From Owenia fusiformis (lineage: Eukaryota > Annelida > Polychaeta > Sabellida > Oweniidae), in assembly GCA_903813345.2 (NCBI GenBank), contig CAIIXF020000002.1:34554109-34618108 (forward strand): a stretch of 64,000 nucleotides of DNA. Direction: 5' to 3'. Position numbers and translations under genes: made by a program. The notes below the pieces were generated by a model, which was given only the letters and a program-made list of their open reading frames with translations, was not told where the DNA came from and did not search any database. Within the stretch, counting starts at the first letter, position 1, and the number at the start of each line of letters is the position of its first letter. Below are positions 1 to 11,884 of this stretch, piece by piece.

Positions 1-300
1 AGAGTTCGAGTAGGATATCAATTAATTTTGAATATTAATAAGTTATGAAAATCAAATTTATTTTAATAAGCATCTAGCATCTTTTCAATTCAATCTAATA
101 ACAAATTCCTAGAAAGAAAAGAAATTAGCTCATTTATCGAAAATAATTGACATGGAATCAGTATATTACTTAATCAATTATGGGAATGTATAATATCCTA
201 ACCTATGCAGAATAATATATCCTGTGACACCTAAAGTAATATAGTCATGCTTATGGAATACAGTTAAACCTGTCTTATAGGAACAACACTGGTACTACCT
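1..300. other. AT-rich stretch with no gene seen
   Basis: I see no coding frame, RNA gene or clear repeat here. It lies just upstream of a LINE remnant and may contain older, unrecognisable LINE sequence. Confidence 0.4.
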
Positions 301-806
301 TCAGATTGGCAAGTGTTCAAATTATGAAGACATGCAAAGCCAAAACCAAAACCTAGAGAGGAAAGATTATGCAATACCTGTAAACAAATAGAGGATGAAT
401 GTCATTTCCTTTTAACTTGTACAAAGAATGATGAGCATAGACAATTATTGTACACTAAGGCTCGTGAAATTCTAAGTAACTTTGACCTCAATAGTGAAAA
501 TTTATTTGTCAATCTCATTTCAAGTAAAAACTTAACATTACAAAGACACATTGGAAAATTCATTTATCATTCATTTAAGAATTTGTAGTCAGAATGCAGG
601 GTATGTGCACCACACTTTAAATGTAACCTTGTCCTTTCATCATAATGTATACTACCTTTATTTTGTTTTTTTTTGTATATCTCGTATATATTTTTGTACT
701 TTTGCCTTAGTTAGTATTTGTAGTTTAGATATTTAGTTTTTTCATAGTTATGACTAATGTAATCATGTTATGATACAAGATGTCAATAAAAGTTATATAT
801 ATATGG
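301..806 (+). pseudogene. 3' remnant of a CR1/L2-like LINE (ORF2 C-terminus plus 3' UTR)
   Basis: A frame without ATG runs from about 328 to the TAG at 586-588, just after an in-frame TGA at 325-327. It encodes a C-terminal zinc-knuckle-like block, CNTCKQIEDECHFLLTC (C-x2-C, then H and C), as found at the end of many LINE ORF2 proteins. About 200 bp of AT-rich 3' UTR follow, with AATAAA near 784 and a short TA-rich tail. No reverse transcriptase or endonuclease remains, so this is a 5'-truncated, decayed copy. The clade is a guess from the C-terminal style. Confidence 0.65.
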
Positions 807-2261
807 TGTTTTTTTGAAAGAATGCCGCAGATTAAAACATGGGGCCAAAAAAGTGTTCAAATGAGAGGTGTTAAATTGAGAATAAAGACGTGTCTGGATA
901 TACAGGTTTCAATGTCTATAAAGCATTTGTAATATTGAGTCAATAAATTTTTTTTTAAATTATCAGGGATGGGGTTACAGTTTTACAAGGTGTCCATAAA
1001 GTCTCTACTCGTTACACAGACTTTGTGTTATAATTTCAGAGACTTTCCTGGATGTTTCTTTAATCATAGAATAACCATAGAGACAGTATGGTAAAATAAT
1101 TAATTAAGTCTGTGACAATGGTTCAACATAAGGTTGACTGTGATTGGTTGAAACTGCAAGGTGAGACCAGTGCATCAACCTATATACTCATTGTATTAAA
1201 GGTAGCTACTATATTGGACTAGACAAATTGGGATTATTTAATCAAGGTACCCATGGTATTATTTAATTAAAGCAGGCCCTGCAGAGTGAATAATCTGATT
1301 TATTAAATTGAATGTGGAATGTTTGTATATTGTCATATTTATTATATTACTGTTTAACTATTATTTTCTCCGAAAAGCACTTACAAAACAGATTTAAAAG
1401 ACCTAATATTTGGAAAAAAAAACATTTAGCAATATGACAAGATCCCAATTGAAAAAAACACTTGAATATTTTCAATTTTGATAGGCAATTAATTTAATTC
1501 CTACATAAACAATTTTCAATAAGTACAGAAAAGAGGGCCTATTAATTGTGTATATCATTATGAATTTTAAATATTTTAGCTTCATTTAGGATGACCCATT
1601 ATATATATTATTTGCCCTTTAAAAATATCGAAACAACAAAGAAAATATATTAAAAGTGACTGTATCAACAATATTACATATTCAAATATGAGTGTATCAA
1701 TGTTAGATATTTGGCCTTCTAAACCCAAATATGGTTTATAAAGAAAAGAACAATGTGACTTTGTTTAGGTTATTGACTACTTTTGTCTGATGTAAATCTT
1801 CAATATGGCATGATTTGTGGTTTTTAGGCCATGGTGCAATCATTTTTGAACATTTTAGCAAGTATGTCACTTTTCTGAACACAACACTCGGAATAAGTTT
1901 ATCACACTTTCAGTTCTGCCAAACAATTACACCAAATACCAGCCAACTTCTTCCCAAACAATAAACATTTAGGAATTTTCAATTTGAATTTTTCAACAAT
2001 TTTTCGTTAATCAAACAAAATTTTTACCATATAATATTTTGTTTATACTGTAGAATGAGTCAAATGTTTTAAGAAGTATAATTCAAATGTATTTGTCTTA
2101 AAACTGGAAAATGAAATCATTCAATATTGTTTTTCCATTAAGGAGGTGCTAATTGTCGCATCACAGCATCCAAAACATAACTCGACACAAAGAGCACTAA
2201 TGCAGACATGGCAGTAAACTAAATTGAGGACTAACTGACTTGTTGATTGAAATATCAGACA
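807..2261. other. Intergenic, no gene seen
   Basis: No coding frame or conserved exon is visible. A segment near 985-1060 (a phrase like GGTGTCCATAAAGTC) has a relative near 47150-47215, so it is probably an old dispersed repeat. The rest is plain AT-rich sequence. Confidence 0.4.
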
Positions 2262-2304
2262 ATGGAAGAGGTTTCCGGTACAGACAGTGAACAGCTTTCA
2301 GAAG
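2262..2304 (+). CDS. Possible short first coding exon
   Basis: An ATG at 2262 opens a frame reading MEEVSGTDSEQLSE that runs into a donor-like GAAG/gtaatt junction at 2304/2305. The acidic, Ser/Thr-rich peptide and clean donor resemble a first coding exon, but I find no matching downstream exon and do not recognise the protein. It could be chance. Confidence 0.18.
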
Positions 2305-2604
2305 GTAATTTTTATTATAAAACACATTTCTTGTACCACTCTAAAATTAATCACTTAATGTTTTTCATTACACAATTAATCTTTATTAGATGATTCATGT
2401 CACGATATGTTATTTGCTGTTCAGAAGTAGGTTTTTAAAATGGAAGCGAATGACATGAACTTGTCTTGTAAGAGGGGGAGGGGGGGGGGGCAAGAGCTTA
2501 GCCAACATTTTTGTAATGAAAGTATATTATTCAAATTAATAGCAAATGGATTTACCTTTATTGCTTAAAAATGTAAATTGCCAAAATGTTGTGTTAGTCT
2601 TTTA

Positions 2605-3115
2605 AATATTGTTTCACAGAGAGTACAACTATTATATGTTTTCTAAGCTTTAATTAGCCTTTACTGAGCTTTACCTTGACTAAGTATTACCTAATGTTTA
2701 TTGAGCTTTAACTAGATTTTACTGAATTTCACATAGGCTTCACTAAAGTTTTACTAAGTGTTAACAAGGCTTTAACTGAACTTTACAAAGATTCTTCAAA
2801 GCGTTACCTTTTAGCTTTACTTACGTTTTAGGAAACTTTATCTAGATTTTACTGAGAAAGCAACTGCCACAAGTTATGGTGGTTTTGTGAGATGTTCATT
2901 GTTCTAGTATCTCTCAATGGCCATCTTGCAAAATTGTCTTAACTGTGGTGTATCAGCAATTACTTTGGTCTGTCCAAATAAGAAACCTTGACATGTGAAC
3001 ACTGCTAATCTAAACACTTAAATATTGTTTCACAGACAGTACAACATGGTTTTCTGAGCTTTAATTAGCCTATACTGAACTTTACCAAAATTGTCTTAAC
3101 TGTGGTGTCTTAACT
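2605..3115. repeat. Degenerate TTTACTGAGCTTTA-type repeat with a direct duplication
   Basis: Between about 2640 and 2870 a decayed motif close to TTTACTGAGCTTTA recurs every 25-35 bp. The segment starting AATATTGTTTCACAGA at about 2605 is repeated near 3020, followed in both places by the same GAGCTTTAATTAGCC phrase. A tract of at least ten G lies upstream near 2475. Nothing coding is seen. Confidence 0.55.
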
Positions 3116-3198
3116 TTTGGAGATTGGTTGTGTAGGTCAAATTTGTGAAGATGAGAATTTTGCAGCTACCTTACCAACTACAAAAATCCAGAAAAACC

Positions 3199-4165
3199 TG
3201 AAATGGATCATAGGGGCAGACATGTTTGATCCAGTGATTGTTTCTGAAATGGATCATCATCACAGAGATACATTTGATGCAGTGATTGTTTCTGAAATGG
3301 ATCATCATGGCAGATATATTTGATGCAGTGATTGTTTCTGAAATGGATCATCATGGCAGATATATTTGATGCAGTGATTGTTTCTGAAATGGATCATCAT
3401 GGCAGATATATTTGATGCAGTGATTGTTTCTGAAATGGATCATCATGGCAGATATATTTGATGCAGTGATTGTTTCTGAAATGGATCATCATGGCAGATA
3501 TATTTGATGCAGTGATTGTTTCTGAAATGGATCATCATGGCAGATATATTTGATGCAGTGATTGTTTCTGAAATGGATCATCATGGCAGATATATTTGAT
3601 GCAGTGATTGTTTCTGAAATGGATCATCATGGCAGATATATTTGATGCAGTGATTGTTTCTGAAATGGATCATAGGGGCAGATATATTTGATGCAGTGAT
3701 TGTTTCTGAAATGGATCATCATGGCAGATATATTTGATGCAGTGATTGTTTCTGAAATGGATCATCATGGCAGATATATTTGATGCAGTGATTGTTTCTG
3801 AAATGGATCATCATGGCAGATATATTTGATGCAGTGATTGTTTCTGAAATGGATCATCATGGCAGATATATTTGATGCAGTGATTGTTTCTGAAATGGAT
3901 CATCATGGCAGATATATTTGATGCAGTGATTGTTTCTGAAATGGATCATCATGGCAGATATATTTGATGCAGTGATTGTTTCTGAAATGGATCATAGGGG
4001 CAGATATATTTGATGCAGTGATTGTTTCTGAAATGGATCATCATGGCAGATATATTTGATGCAGTGATTGTTTCTGAAATGGATCATCATGGCAGAGATA
4101 TATTTCATGCAGTGATTGTTTCTGAAATGGATCATCATCGCAGAGAAATATTTGATGCAGAGATT
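3199..4165. repeat. 46-bp minisatellite, about 21 copies
   Basis: A 46-bp unit containing TGATGCAGTGATTGTTTC and GGATCATCATGGCAGA repeats head to tail; successive starts at 3321, 3367 and 3413 give the period. The interior copies are almost identical and the two outer ends carry variants. The period is not a multiple of three, so the short open frames here are shifted fragments, not a protein. Confidence 0.93.
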
Positions 4166-6364
4166 GTTTTTCCAGCAGGTGGCTTTGTAAGGTGGTCCTG
4201 TGAAAGGGTACTTGACCACAGTGCAAAAACCAGAAGCTGGGAAAATACAACATCAGGAATTGAACAGTATGTTTGCAGGATTTATCACTGAACATAAGGG
4301 GATCACTTTTGGAGTTAAAATATTTTATCCTCTATTTTCAACTAAAAAAGGTTATATGTCCTCCAAGACCCCCAATCCGCACTCTGGAATCACAGAACTG
4401 TATGGTACATTAAAAGTATGGTACCATATGGTATCTTTAAAGTATGGTGTCGTACAGTATATATGGTACTGTTTTAGTTCACAGTACCATATTTATGGTA
4501 CCGTACATTACCGAAATCAAAACGGTACTGTAGATACTTTTTAAGATTGGCTGTGTAGGTCTCCTTGAGGCTGCAACCCATGGGCTGCAAGAAAACTATA
4601 GACTATACTATACTCTAATGTGACATATAACATATATTGCCATGTAATTTGTTGTAGAAACAAGATATGTCACTGATTAGTAATATATCATCTTATATGT
4701 CCTTATTCTAATTGCCTACTAAGGATGACAATAGACCAGGAAATGGAAGTCATATATTTCCCTTTCACACACCAAGATTTGCCACTAAGGGATGAACCAT
4801 TAAGGTATACGGGTGGTGGATCTGATCTGAACTAATCCAATCTTAAAGATGTTAAAGATGTTGTCTGATGGAATTGCAAATGAAAGGCATTCATACCTGA
4901 GACATATTAAAGATAGAATCAGAGCAACTTTACCTAAAAGTTTGTTTAATTATTAAGCACTCACATAAAATGTTGGAATCAATCTCACTCCATTAATAAG
5001 GAACAGAAAAATAAAAACAAATACATAATCATTACTAATAAGCCAAATGGGCTGCTCATGAACACCAAATGCAAGGTATAGTAGAGTGAATCTTTAAATA
5101 AGAATGCAAATCGGGCAGACAGACTGATAGACAAACAGATGGACAGACAAGTGAGTGATTACAATAGCTCACCCATGAGAGGTAAAATGGGGAAATCTCC
5201 TCTTTAAAACCTGTTGCCAGATAATTTGAAAAATAGGCACTACATGGAATGTTTAGAGCAAAAATTATTGAAACATTATGACAATTTTTTTAAAACTCAA
5301 CTTGTCTCTTTTCTACTCCCTTAAATTTGCAATAATGTGGTAATATTGTATGCTATATTAGATCCTCATAGACTGAGCCCCTGTTAACATTCATTTGAAA
5401 CATGACTTCAAAAGATTCAAGACTTACAAGATCATTCACATATTCTGTAGCACAAGGAAAACCCTGGATGCTGTCTAGGAGAGGCACAAAAATAAACAAG
5501 GCATTATCTAGCAGTTATTGGAAGTTGTAAGAATTTGTTAAAGATGCAAACACAAACGCTGTCTGCCACTTCAATTGGTGACATAGTCTCCAGAATATAA
5601 GAATTACAAAGGGAAATGGATAGTTGGAAGGTCCATTGATCGGCAGATTAGTTGGTTGGTAGGTTGGTTGATTTGTTGGTTGTTTGAATGGTTGATTATT
5701 TGGTCGGTTGGTGAGTTGATTGGTAAGTTGATTGGTAGGTTGGTTGATTGGTTGGTTGCTTGATTGGTTGGGTTTAGGCAAGGTCTTATGATGCCATAGT
5801 TAGTTAGCAACATCAACAATATCCCATTGTCTCCTAAAGGAGAAGCCTCCAAGTTGAAGCCACCCCCACTGCCAATTCCATCAGGGGTTATGCCAACCTC
5901 TGAAGAAATTCAATAATACCATTATAATTACATCCAGGAAGCAATGATGTATCAATTGTCAAACCACCTGGATTTGAATGTTTACTCTAACCTCTCAAGA
6001 AATTCAATAATTATAATATCATAAATTATGATTCATAATTACATAAGGAAGCAATAAGGTATCACCTTTCAACTACCTAGATGTGGATGTTCATAAGCTA
6101 AATGCAAAAATAGAGGAAATCCCTATTTATTGAGTAATCAGTAAAATGGTGAATTGTCAGGGATAAATAAGTACAAATGCAAAAGGCAAAGAACCAAACA
6201 ATGTAAAGAAACCTTGAAGTGTGAACCTGACATAAGAAAAATAGACCCTGTACTGTATATCATGATTTAACGTGAAAAGAAATAATGTCTAATACCCCCT
6301 TTCCCCCACCATTCAAGAACCAATATCACAATCCAGGACCAGAACACCAAGGTACATTTCATTC
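4166..6364. other. Intergenic, no gene seen; GGTACC-rich palindromic patch
   Basis: No supported gene. Around 4390-4515 the phrase GTATGGTACCATA and its inverse recur and could form imperfect hairpins. The remainder is AT-rich, apart from the GGTT repeat listed separately. Confidence 0.4.
5630..5775. repeat. Degenerate GGTT/GATT tetranucleotide repeat
   Basis: The stretch is built of GGTTGGTTGATT-type units. On the minus strand it reads as an Asn-Gln-Pro-Thr repeat in more than one frame, as expected of a microsatellite rather than a gene. Confidence 0.85.
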
Positions 6365-6380
6365 ATACTGAAGTCATTAC

Positions 6381-9300
6381 TAAAAATTACGATAAATTGT
6401 ATCCTGAAAAACCTTTTGTTTTTCTCATTTTGGAAAACAAGGGGTTTTATTTTGTTTTTTCTATTTCATTTTTTTACCTTACTATAGGACTTTTGTTTAT
6501 TACCTGTGTGTGTGTTTATAGAATGAAAGTATGTGTGCTTATGACCTGGATGTTGATGCTAAAATGCAAGCATGAATGTGTGTTATGGATGAAAGTGATA
6601 ATATGTAGTTATGCAACAATTAATGATATAAAGTGTGTGAATATTAAAAAAATCATGCATTATATATGGCTTTTTGAATATAACCAAATAATGAAAAAGC
6701 TGGAATCAGACAGATACAAACATTCATTCTAAATGGTTTTTAAATTCAAAATTATTTCTGTAAATACTAGAGGTCTGCATAGAGCAAGAAAAAGAAACAA
6801 CATATATAGATGGTTAAAAAATAATGCAGCAGACATCGTGTTCCTACAGGAAACCTTTAGTGTTAAAAAAGTTGAAAATCAATGGAAAAATGAATGGAAC
6901 GGTGATTGTTTTTTCAGCAATGGCACTAATCATAGCAAAGGGGTAATGATCATGATAAATAGGAAGTTAGATTATGAGGTTAAATTTGTGAAGCAAGATC
7001 AAAATGGAAGATACCTATTAGTTAATATAGAAATTGAAAATGAAATGTTCACTCTATTAAACATATATTCTCCTAATGATATTCAGCAACAAGTACAATT
7101 TATGATAGAGGTACAGGAGTTATTAAAATTACATGAGCAAGATAATATTATAATTGGAGGAGATTTTAATTGTGCTTTAAATAAAATAGATAAAAAAGGT
7201 GGAAGAAGAGTAGAGGAAAAAATGAAAGTGATTGAAGCAATTAAGAACATAAAGATAGCATTTAACTTAATAGATATATGGCGAAGGAAAAATCCCATAG
7301 GACAACGGTTCACTTGGCATGACACAGCATATAAAGTTCAATGTAGATTAGACTATTTCCTTATAAGTAATCCACTCACAGATGAAGCTTCTCCAGATAT
7401 AATTACATCACCATCACCAGATCATATGGGAATTTCAGTCAACCTCCAGTCAAAACAATTCAAACGAAAAGGAAGGGGATTTTGGAAACTTAATACGAGT
7501 CATCTTAAGAATGAAGCTTTCCAAGAACAAATAAGGGAAGAAATAACAAAAATGAAAGAAGAAAATAAAGATATAACAGATCAAAGAATAAAGTGGGATT
7601 TACTTAAAATGAAAATAAGGAACGTCTGCATTAAATTTTCAAAAAATAAAGCAAAAGAAACAAGAAATGAAGAAAAACAATTACTTATAGATACAGAATT
7701 AGCGCAAATAAATGTTGATAAAGAACCAACAGAAGAAAACATGAAAAAACTTAAGCAACTAAAATTGAAACTTGAAATTATACAACAAGAAAGAACAAAG
7801 GGATACATAATAAGAAGTAAAGCCAAATGGTATGAGGAAGGGGAACGCTCATCCAAGTACTTTTTTAATTTGGAAAAAAGGAATTGTTCAAATAAAGTGA
7901 TAAGCAAACTTAAACTGGATAATGGAAACATAATCTCAGAGCCAAAAGATATACTGAATGCACAAAAGAACTTTTATGAAAATCTCTATTCATCAAACCA
8001 AACAAATAAAGAACAAAGAGCAGAACAAATTGATCAAATATTTAATAATCAAGATATACCAAAATTAAAAGTAGGAAAAAGAGTAGAACTAGAAAAACCA
8101 TTGGCAGAAAATGAATGTTTTAAAATTATTAAATCGTTTAAAAAAGGGAAAACTCCTGGAACAGATGGGCTTGCTATAGAATTTTATGTTAGCTTTTGGG
8201 ATACCATTAAAAATGATCTGCTAGCCTGTTTCAATTATGCTCTAGAAAATGGAGAATTATCTATGTCACAAAAGAGAGGAATAATTAGTCTCATCCCGAA
8301 AAAATCTAAAGATCAATTAAATCTTAAAAATTGGAGACCAATTTCATTATTAAATTGTGATTATAAAATTTTAACAAAAATATTTGCCCACAGGCTTAGC
8401 ACTATATTACCTACCATAATAGATAGTGACCAAACAGGATACATTAAAAATAGATTTATTGGGAATAATATTAGACTTCTCAAAGACATAATGAAATATA
8501 CAGATGACAATCAAATTGAAGGATTATTTTTGTTTTTGGATTTTGAAAAAGCGTATGATACTGTTGAATGGGACTTTGTTGAAAGAACTTTAAAAGCATT
8601 TGGATTCGGAGATCATTTTATAAATATTTTTAACACTATACACAATAATAGTGAAAGTTGTATCATTAACAATGGCGAAACCTCACAATATTTCAAATTA
8701 CAAAGAGGTATGAGACAGGGTAGCCCTTTATCTGGATATCTGTTTATAATGGTTATGGAAATCTTAAGTATATTGATACGCACAAATAAGCAAATAGAAG
8801 GTATAAAAGTAAATGATCAACAAATAAAATTATCACTATATGCAGATGACATCACATGCATTGTAAAAAATAAAGAATCTGCACAAAATATCTTGAAAAT
8901 AATGGACACGTTTAAAGCTTGTTCAGGTTTAAAAATAAATATAGCAAAATCAGAAATAATGTGGATTGGATTGAGTAAAGAAAAAACTGAGGATATAAAT
9001 GGAATAAAATGTTCTAAGCATGTGACAGCTTTAGGATATTGCTTTACTTATTCTAAAGAAGTTGATGAAGCCAAAAATATCAAACAGAAAATTGAAAAGA
9101 TGAAAAATAAATTAAATTTATGGACAAGTAGAAAATTAACTTTACAAGGTAAAATCCTACTGGTTAAATCAAATGGGATTTCACAGATAACTAATATAGC
9201 TGCAGTTTCAGAGATTCCAAATAAATATATTGCACAAATAGATGACATAATCTTTAATTTTATTTGGGGGAATAAGCCTGCCAAAATTAAAACTATCATA

Positions 9301-10803
9301 GGAGAAATTCAAAAAGGTGGATTAAAAATGGTTGAATTTTCAACAATGGAAAAAGCATTAAAAGTTGCCTGGATAAAAAGATTTTTAGAAAATGATGAAG
9401 CAAAATGGAAAGTAATACCATATTCCTTTTTAGACAAGGTAGGAAAAGATCTAATATTTGAATCAAACTTTAATACAGAAAAAATTGACATAAATGGTCT
9501 ACCAAATTTTTATAAAACAATGTTAAAAGGATGGGAGCAAGTAAAAAATTGTGAAGATCCAACATGCAAGAATGAGGTCGAAGAAGAGTATATATGGAAT
9601 AACAAAAATATCCTAATCGAAAATAAATCAATATTCATAAAAACATGGAGAAATAAAGGTATAAATAAAATAAAAGATCTTATAAAAACAAATGGCTTTT
9701 TTTATAACATAGAAGAATTACAACAAAAATATGGCATTGTACTAAAAGACTTAAAGTATAACTCAATTATAAGTGCAATCCCGAGAAGCTGGAAACAATT
9801 GCTAAGACAACCAAATACTTCAAGAACAAAACAAGATAATACAATTGAAGCAAACAAGATAACATGCAAAATAGCATACAAAATTTTAAATGAAAAAGAA
9901 TTCCAACCACCAACAGCTTTAAAGAAAATAAAAGAATACATAGAAAATGATGATGAAATAAAAGACTACTTCATGATGCCAAGAAGAATTACAAAAGATA
10001 CAAAATTAATTGAATTTCAATTTAAGATTCTTCATAACATTTTAATTTGCAAGGAAAAGCTACAAGTTATGGGTGTAGAACAAACAGCAAATTGTCAACA
10101 TTGTCAAATGAGACACTCAATCAAACATATGCTAATAGAATGTGAAACATCAGAAAAATTATGGAAAAAGTTTAAAGAGGATATGAAATATTTGTTTGAT
10201 ACAATTCAGCTCTCAGATAAAGACATTTTATATGGCCACAAACCCAAAGAAGATGGCTATAAGGAATACAATCTAACAATATTAATAATGAAATTTCATC
10301 TATACACCAGCTTTCTCAACAAAACAAAACCAACATATTTTGATTTTAAATTACTTTTTCAACATCATGTAGAAATAGCAACATACTCTGTAAGTCATGA
10401 CAAGTTGAGAAATATACAACAAACGCTTTTATAATACACACTTCTATCTTTTCTATATGAATGTATTGTATGAATCAAAATAATGAAAAATAGTATGAAT
10501 GAGTGAATGGAGGAAAAAATGGCGGTGGTGTGAAAGACATATTGTTTCTAAGAATAGGTTAGTAACTTTTTCTTTTTTTTCTAATTTAATTATATCACCT
10601 CAAATAAAAATAAAGCGCAGACAATCTAAATTTTGGGCTCTAAAATATGTTTAAGCTTAAATTTGACTGACTCAATTAAATCAAAAAAATGATCATATGA
10701 GCTAAATGATGTAAAAACAATGTATTGTAACTAAATATGAAAATGTACTGTAATATGTAAATGATGTGAAATAAATAAAGTAGAAAAAAAAAAAAAAAAA
10801 ATA

Positions 10804-10835
<32 letters not shown>
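6381..10835 (+). mobile_element. Young L1/Tx1-like non-LTR retrotransposon with perfect TSD
   Basis: A perfect 16-bp target-site duplication (ATACTGAAGTCATTAC) lies at 6365-6380 and 10836-10851. Inside are about 350 bp of 5' leader, one uninterrupted 1233-codon ORF2-type frame, about 350 bp of 3' UTR with AATAAA signals (near 10612 and 10771), and an A-rich tail from about 10781 to 10835 broken by TATCT. A perfect duplication with an intact ORF indicates recent insertion. No recognisable ORF1 is present. The leader contains a weak open frame ending exactly at TAAATG, where the stop abuts the ORF2 start. The copy may be slightly 5'-truncated, or the family may have a single ORF. Confidence 0.93.
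6733..10434 (+). CDS. LINE ORF2: endonuclease-reverse transcriptase, intact
   Basis: The 1233-residue protein has an N-terminal APE-type endonuclease (about residues 1-235), with VNTRG near the start, FLQET, GGDFN (about 142-146), RLDYFL and a SPDH block, so the usual metal-binding and catalytic positions look intact. The reverse transcriptase (about 460-760) shows NWRPISLLN, DFEKAYD (about 603), GMRQGSPLSG and the catalytic YADD at about 703-706. A C-terminal C-x2-C...H-x4-C knuckle starts near residue 1121. The RT blocks resemble the L1/Tx1 group. It would nick genomic DNA and reverse-transcribe its own RNA there. The ATG directly follows an upstream stop (TAAATG). Codon use is strongly A-rich, as in L1-type elements. 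There is no stop or frameshift, so activity is plausible but unproven. Confidence 0.95.
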   Translation: MVFKFKIISVNTRGLHRARKRNNIYRWLKNNAADIVFLQETFSVKKVENQWKNEWNGDCFFSNGTNHSKGVMIMINRKLDYEVKFVKQDQNGRYLLVNIEIENEMFTLLNIYSPNDIQQQVQFMIEVQELLKLHEQDNIIIGGDFNCALNKIDKKGGRRVEEKMKVIEAIKNIKIAFNLIDIWRRKNPIGQRFTWHDTAYKVQCRLDYFLISNPLTDEASPDIITSPSPDHMGISVNLQSKQFKRKGRGFWKLNTSHLKNEAFQEQIREEITKMKEENKDITDQRIKWDLLKMKIRNVCIKFSKNKAKETRNEEKQLLIDTELAQINVDKEPTEENMKKLKQLKLKLEIIQQERTKGYIIRSKAKWYEEGERSSKYFFNLEKRNCSNKVISKLKLDNGNIISEPKDILNAQKNFYENLYSSNQTNKEQRAEQIDQIFNNQDIPKLKVGKRVELEKPLAENECFKIIKSFKKGKTPGTDGLAIEFYVSFWDTIKNDLLACFNYALENGELSMSQKRGIISLIPKKSKDQLNLKNWRPISLLNCDYKILTKIFAHRLSTILPTIIDSDQTGYIKNRFIGNNIRLLKDIMKYTDDNQIEGLFLFLDFEKAYDTVEWDFVERTLKAFGFGDHFINIFNTIHNNSESCIINNGETSQYFKLQRGMRQGSPLSGYLFIMVMEILSILIRTNKQIEGIKVNDQQIKLSLYADDITCIVKNKESAQNILKIMDTFKACSGLKINIAKSEIMWIGLSKEKTEDINGIKCSKHVTALGYCFTYSKEVDEAKNIKQKIEKMKNKLNLWTSRKLTLQGKILLVKSNGISQITNIAAVSEIPNKYIAQIDDIIFNFIWGNKPAKIKTIIGEIQKGGLKMVEFSTMEKALKVAWIKRFLENDEAKWKVIPYSFLDKVGKDLIFESNFNTEKIDINGLPNFYKTMLKGWEQVKNCEDPTCKNEVEEEYIWNNKNILIENKSIFIKTWRNKGINKIKDLIKTNGFFYNIEELQQKYGIVLKDLKYNSIISAIPRSWKQLLRQPNTSRTKQDNTIEANKITCKIAYKILNEKEFQPPTALKKIKEYIENDDEIKDYFMMPRRITKDTKLIEFQFKILHNILICKEKLQVMGVEQTANCQHCQMRHSIKHMLIECETSEKLWKKFKEDMKYLFDTIQLSDKDILYGHKPKEDGYKEYNLTILIMKFHLYTSFLNKTKPTYFDFKLLFQHHVEIATYSVSHDKLRNIQQTLL

Positions 10836-10839
<4 letters not shown>

Positions 10840-10851
10840 TGAAGTCATTAC

Positions 10852-11884
10852 AATACATATTGAAGAAAATATTGAAAAAATTGATAGTCAATACTCGTAA
10901 CATCAAAAATTGTTGTTGATAGTAATAATCATAAAAAATTCAGTATTCAGTCTCAAATGATGTGGGACGGACAAAATTCAGTCTCATGATATTAATGTAA
11001 TGAAAAAATCAAATATTGAATACATGCATGTGCAAAATGTCATGAGCTATCTCAGTATCCTTTGCATTCATTCAACTTTGCTTCTTAAAAGAAAACTTCA
11101 TATTTACTCTTTCAGTTTATAACAAATCTCTAAACACACTGAGCCTATAAGTTTGTTGTCAAAATCAGACGACTTTCTGGCCATTTCCTCTGACATCATC
11201 GCATAGGTAAGAGCCAATAAGTTTGTTGTCAAAATCAGACGACTTTCTGGCCATTTCCTCTGATCCTCTGACATCGTTGCATAGTTAATAAGCACACATT
11301 TAGCATGTGTTCCTTCTAACTCGCTGATTGGTTGAGAAAAGGTCAGCGCAGTGGGTTTGAAATGATTTATGACCCAGGCTGTCACGGGTACTGGTCATGG
11401 GGGCAGGATTGTTTAACTGTAATAATAGTATATACATAGCAGAGGGTAGTTTCTAACTGGACACTACTAGCTGTTTTTTCTATATGGTATCTATATGTTG
11501 TCAGTACACCAAATCAAGCGACAAAAACTATAGTTCGACCAAGTTATTCAGCAAATTCAATCTTCTATTATTTTCAATAATTCTAAACTGATCTACTTTC
11601 AGAAAACAAGAGAATGAAGATAAATCCATCTATGAGAAGAAGTATTTCCATTAGTAAGACTATAACCAGAGGCACCAAGATACTAAAAACACTGAGATAT
11701 TTGTATGGTGTAAGTTTGATGTCTCGGTTGTTATATAAACTAACAGGGCATCCATTACATCACTGCAACCTCAGTTCACCAATCAAAATAGACGTGCCAG
11801 GTGCAATATATTGGACATTCACGAGATCTCGAGATCTAATCAAACTTTTTCAGTTCCAGGCCTAAGCAGAAGCCTCACTGGATT
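10852..11884. other. Intergenic with a direct tandem duplication
   Basis: Around 11140-11290 a segment containing TAAGTTTGTTGTCAAAATC and CTTTCTGGCCATTTCC occurs twice in tandem with small differences. The rest has no recognisable gene. The minus-strand open frame over 11104-11385 is mostly this duplication. Confidence 0.45.

Noticed and set aside
3199-4165. Possible CRISPR-like array
   Set aside because: Units are contiguous with no unique spacers, and the setting is eukaryotic; it is a minisatellite. The same holds for the other arrays.
5515-5852. Minus-strand NQPTNQ-rich open frames
   Set aside because: Translation of a GGTT-type microsatellite in two frames.
6397-6732. Possible LINE ORF1 of 111 codons before ORF2
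   Set aside because: It starts at TTG, has a skewed hydrophobic composition and no RNA-binding or coiled-coil feature. More likely 5' UTR.
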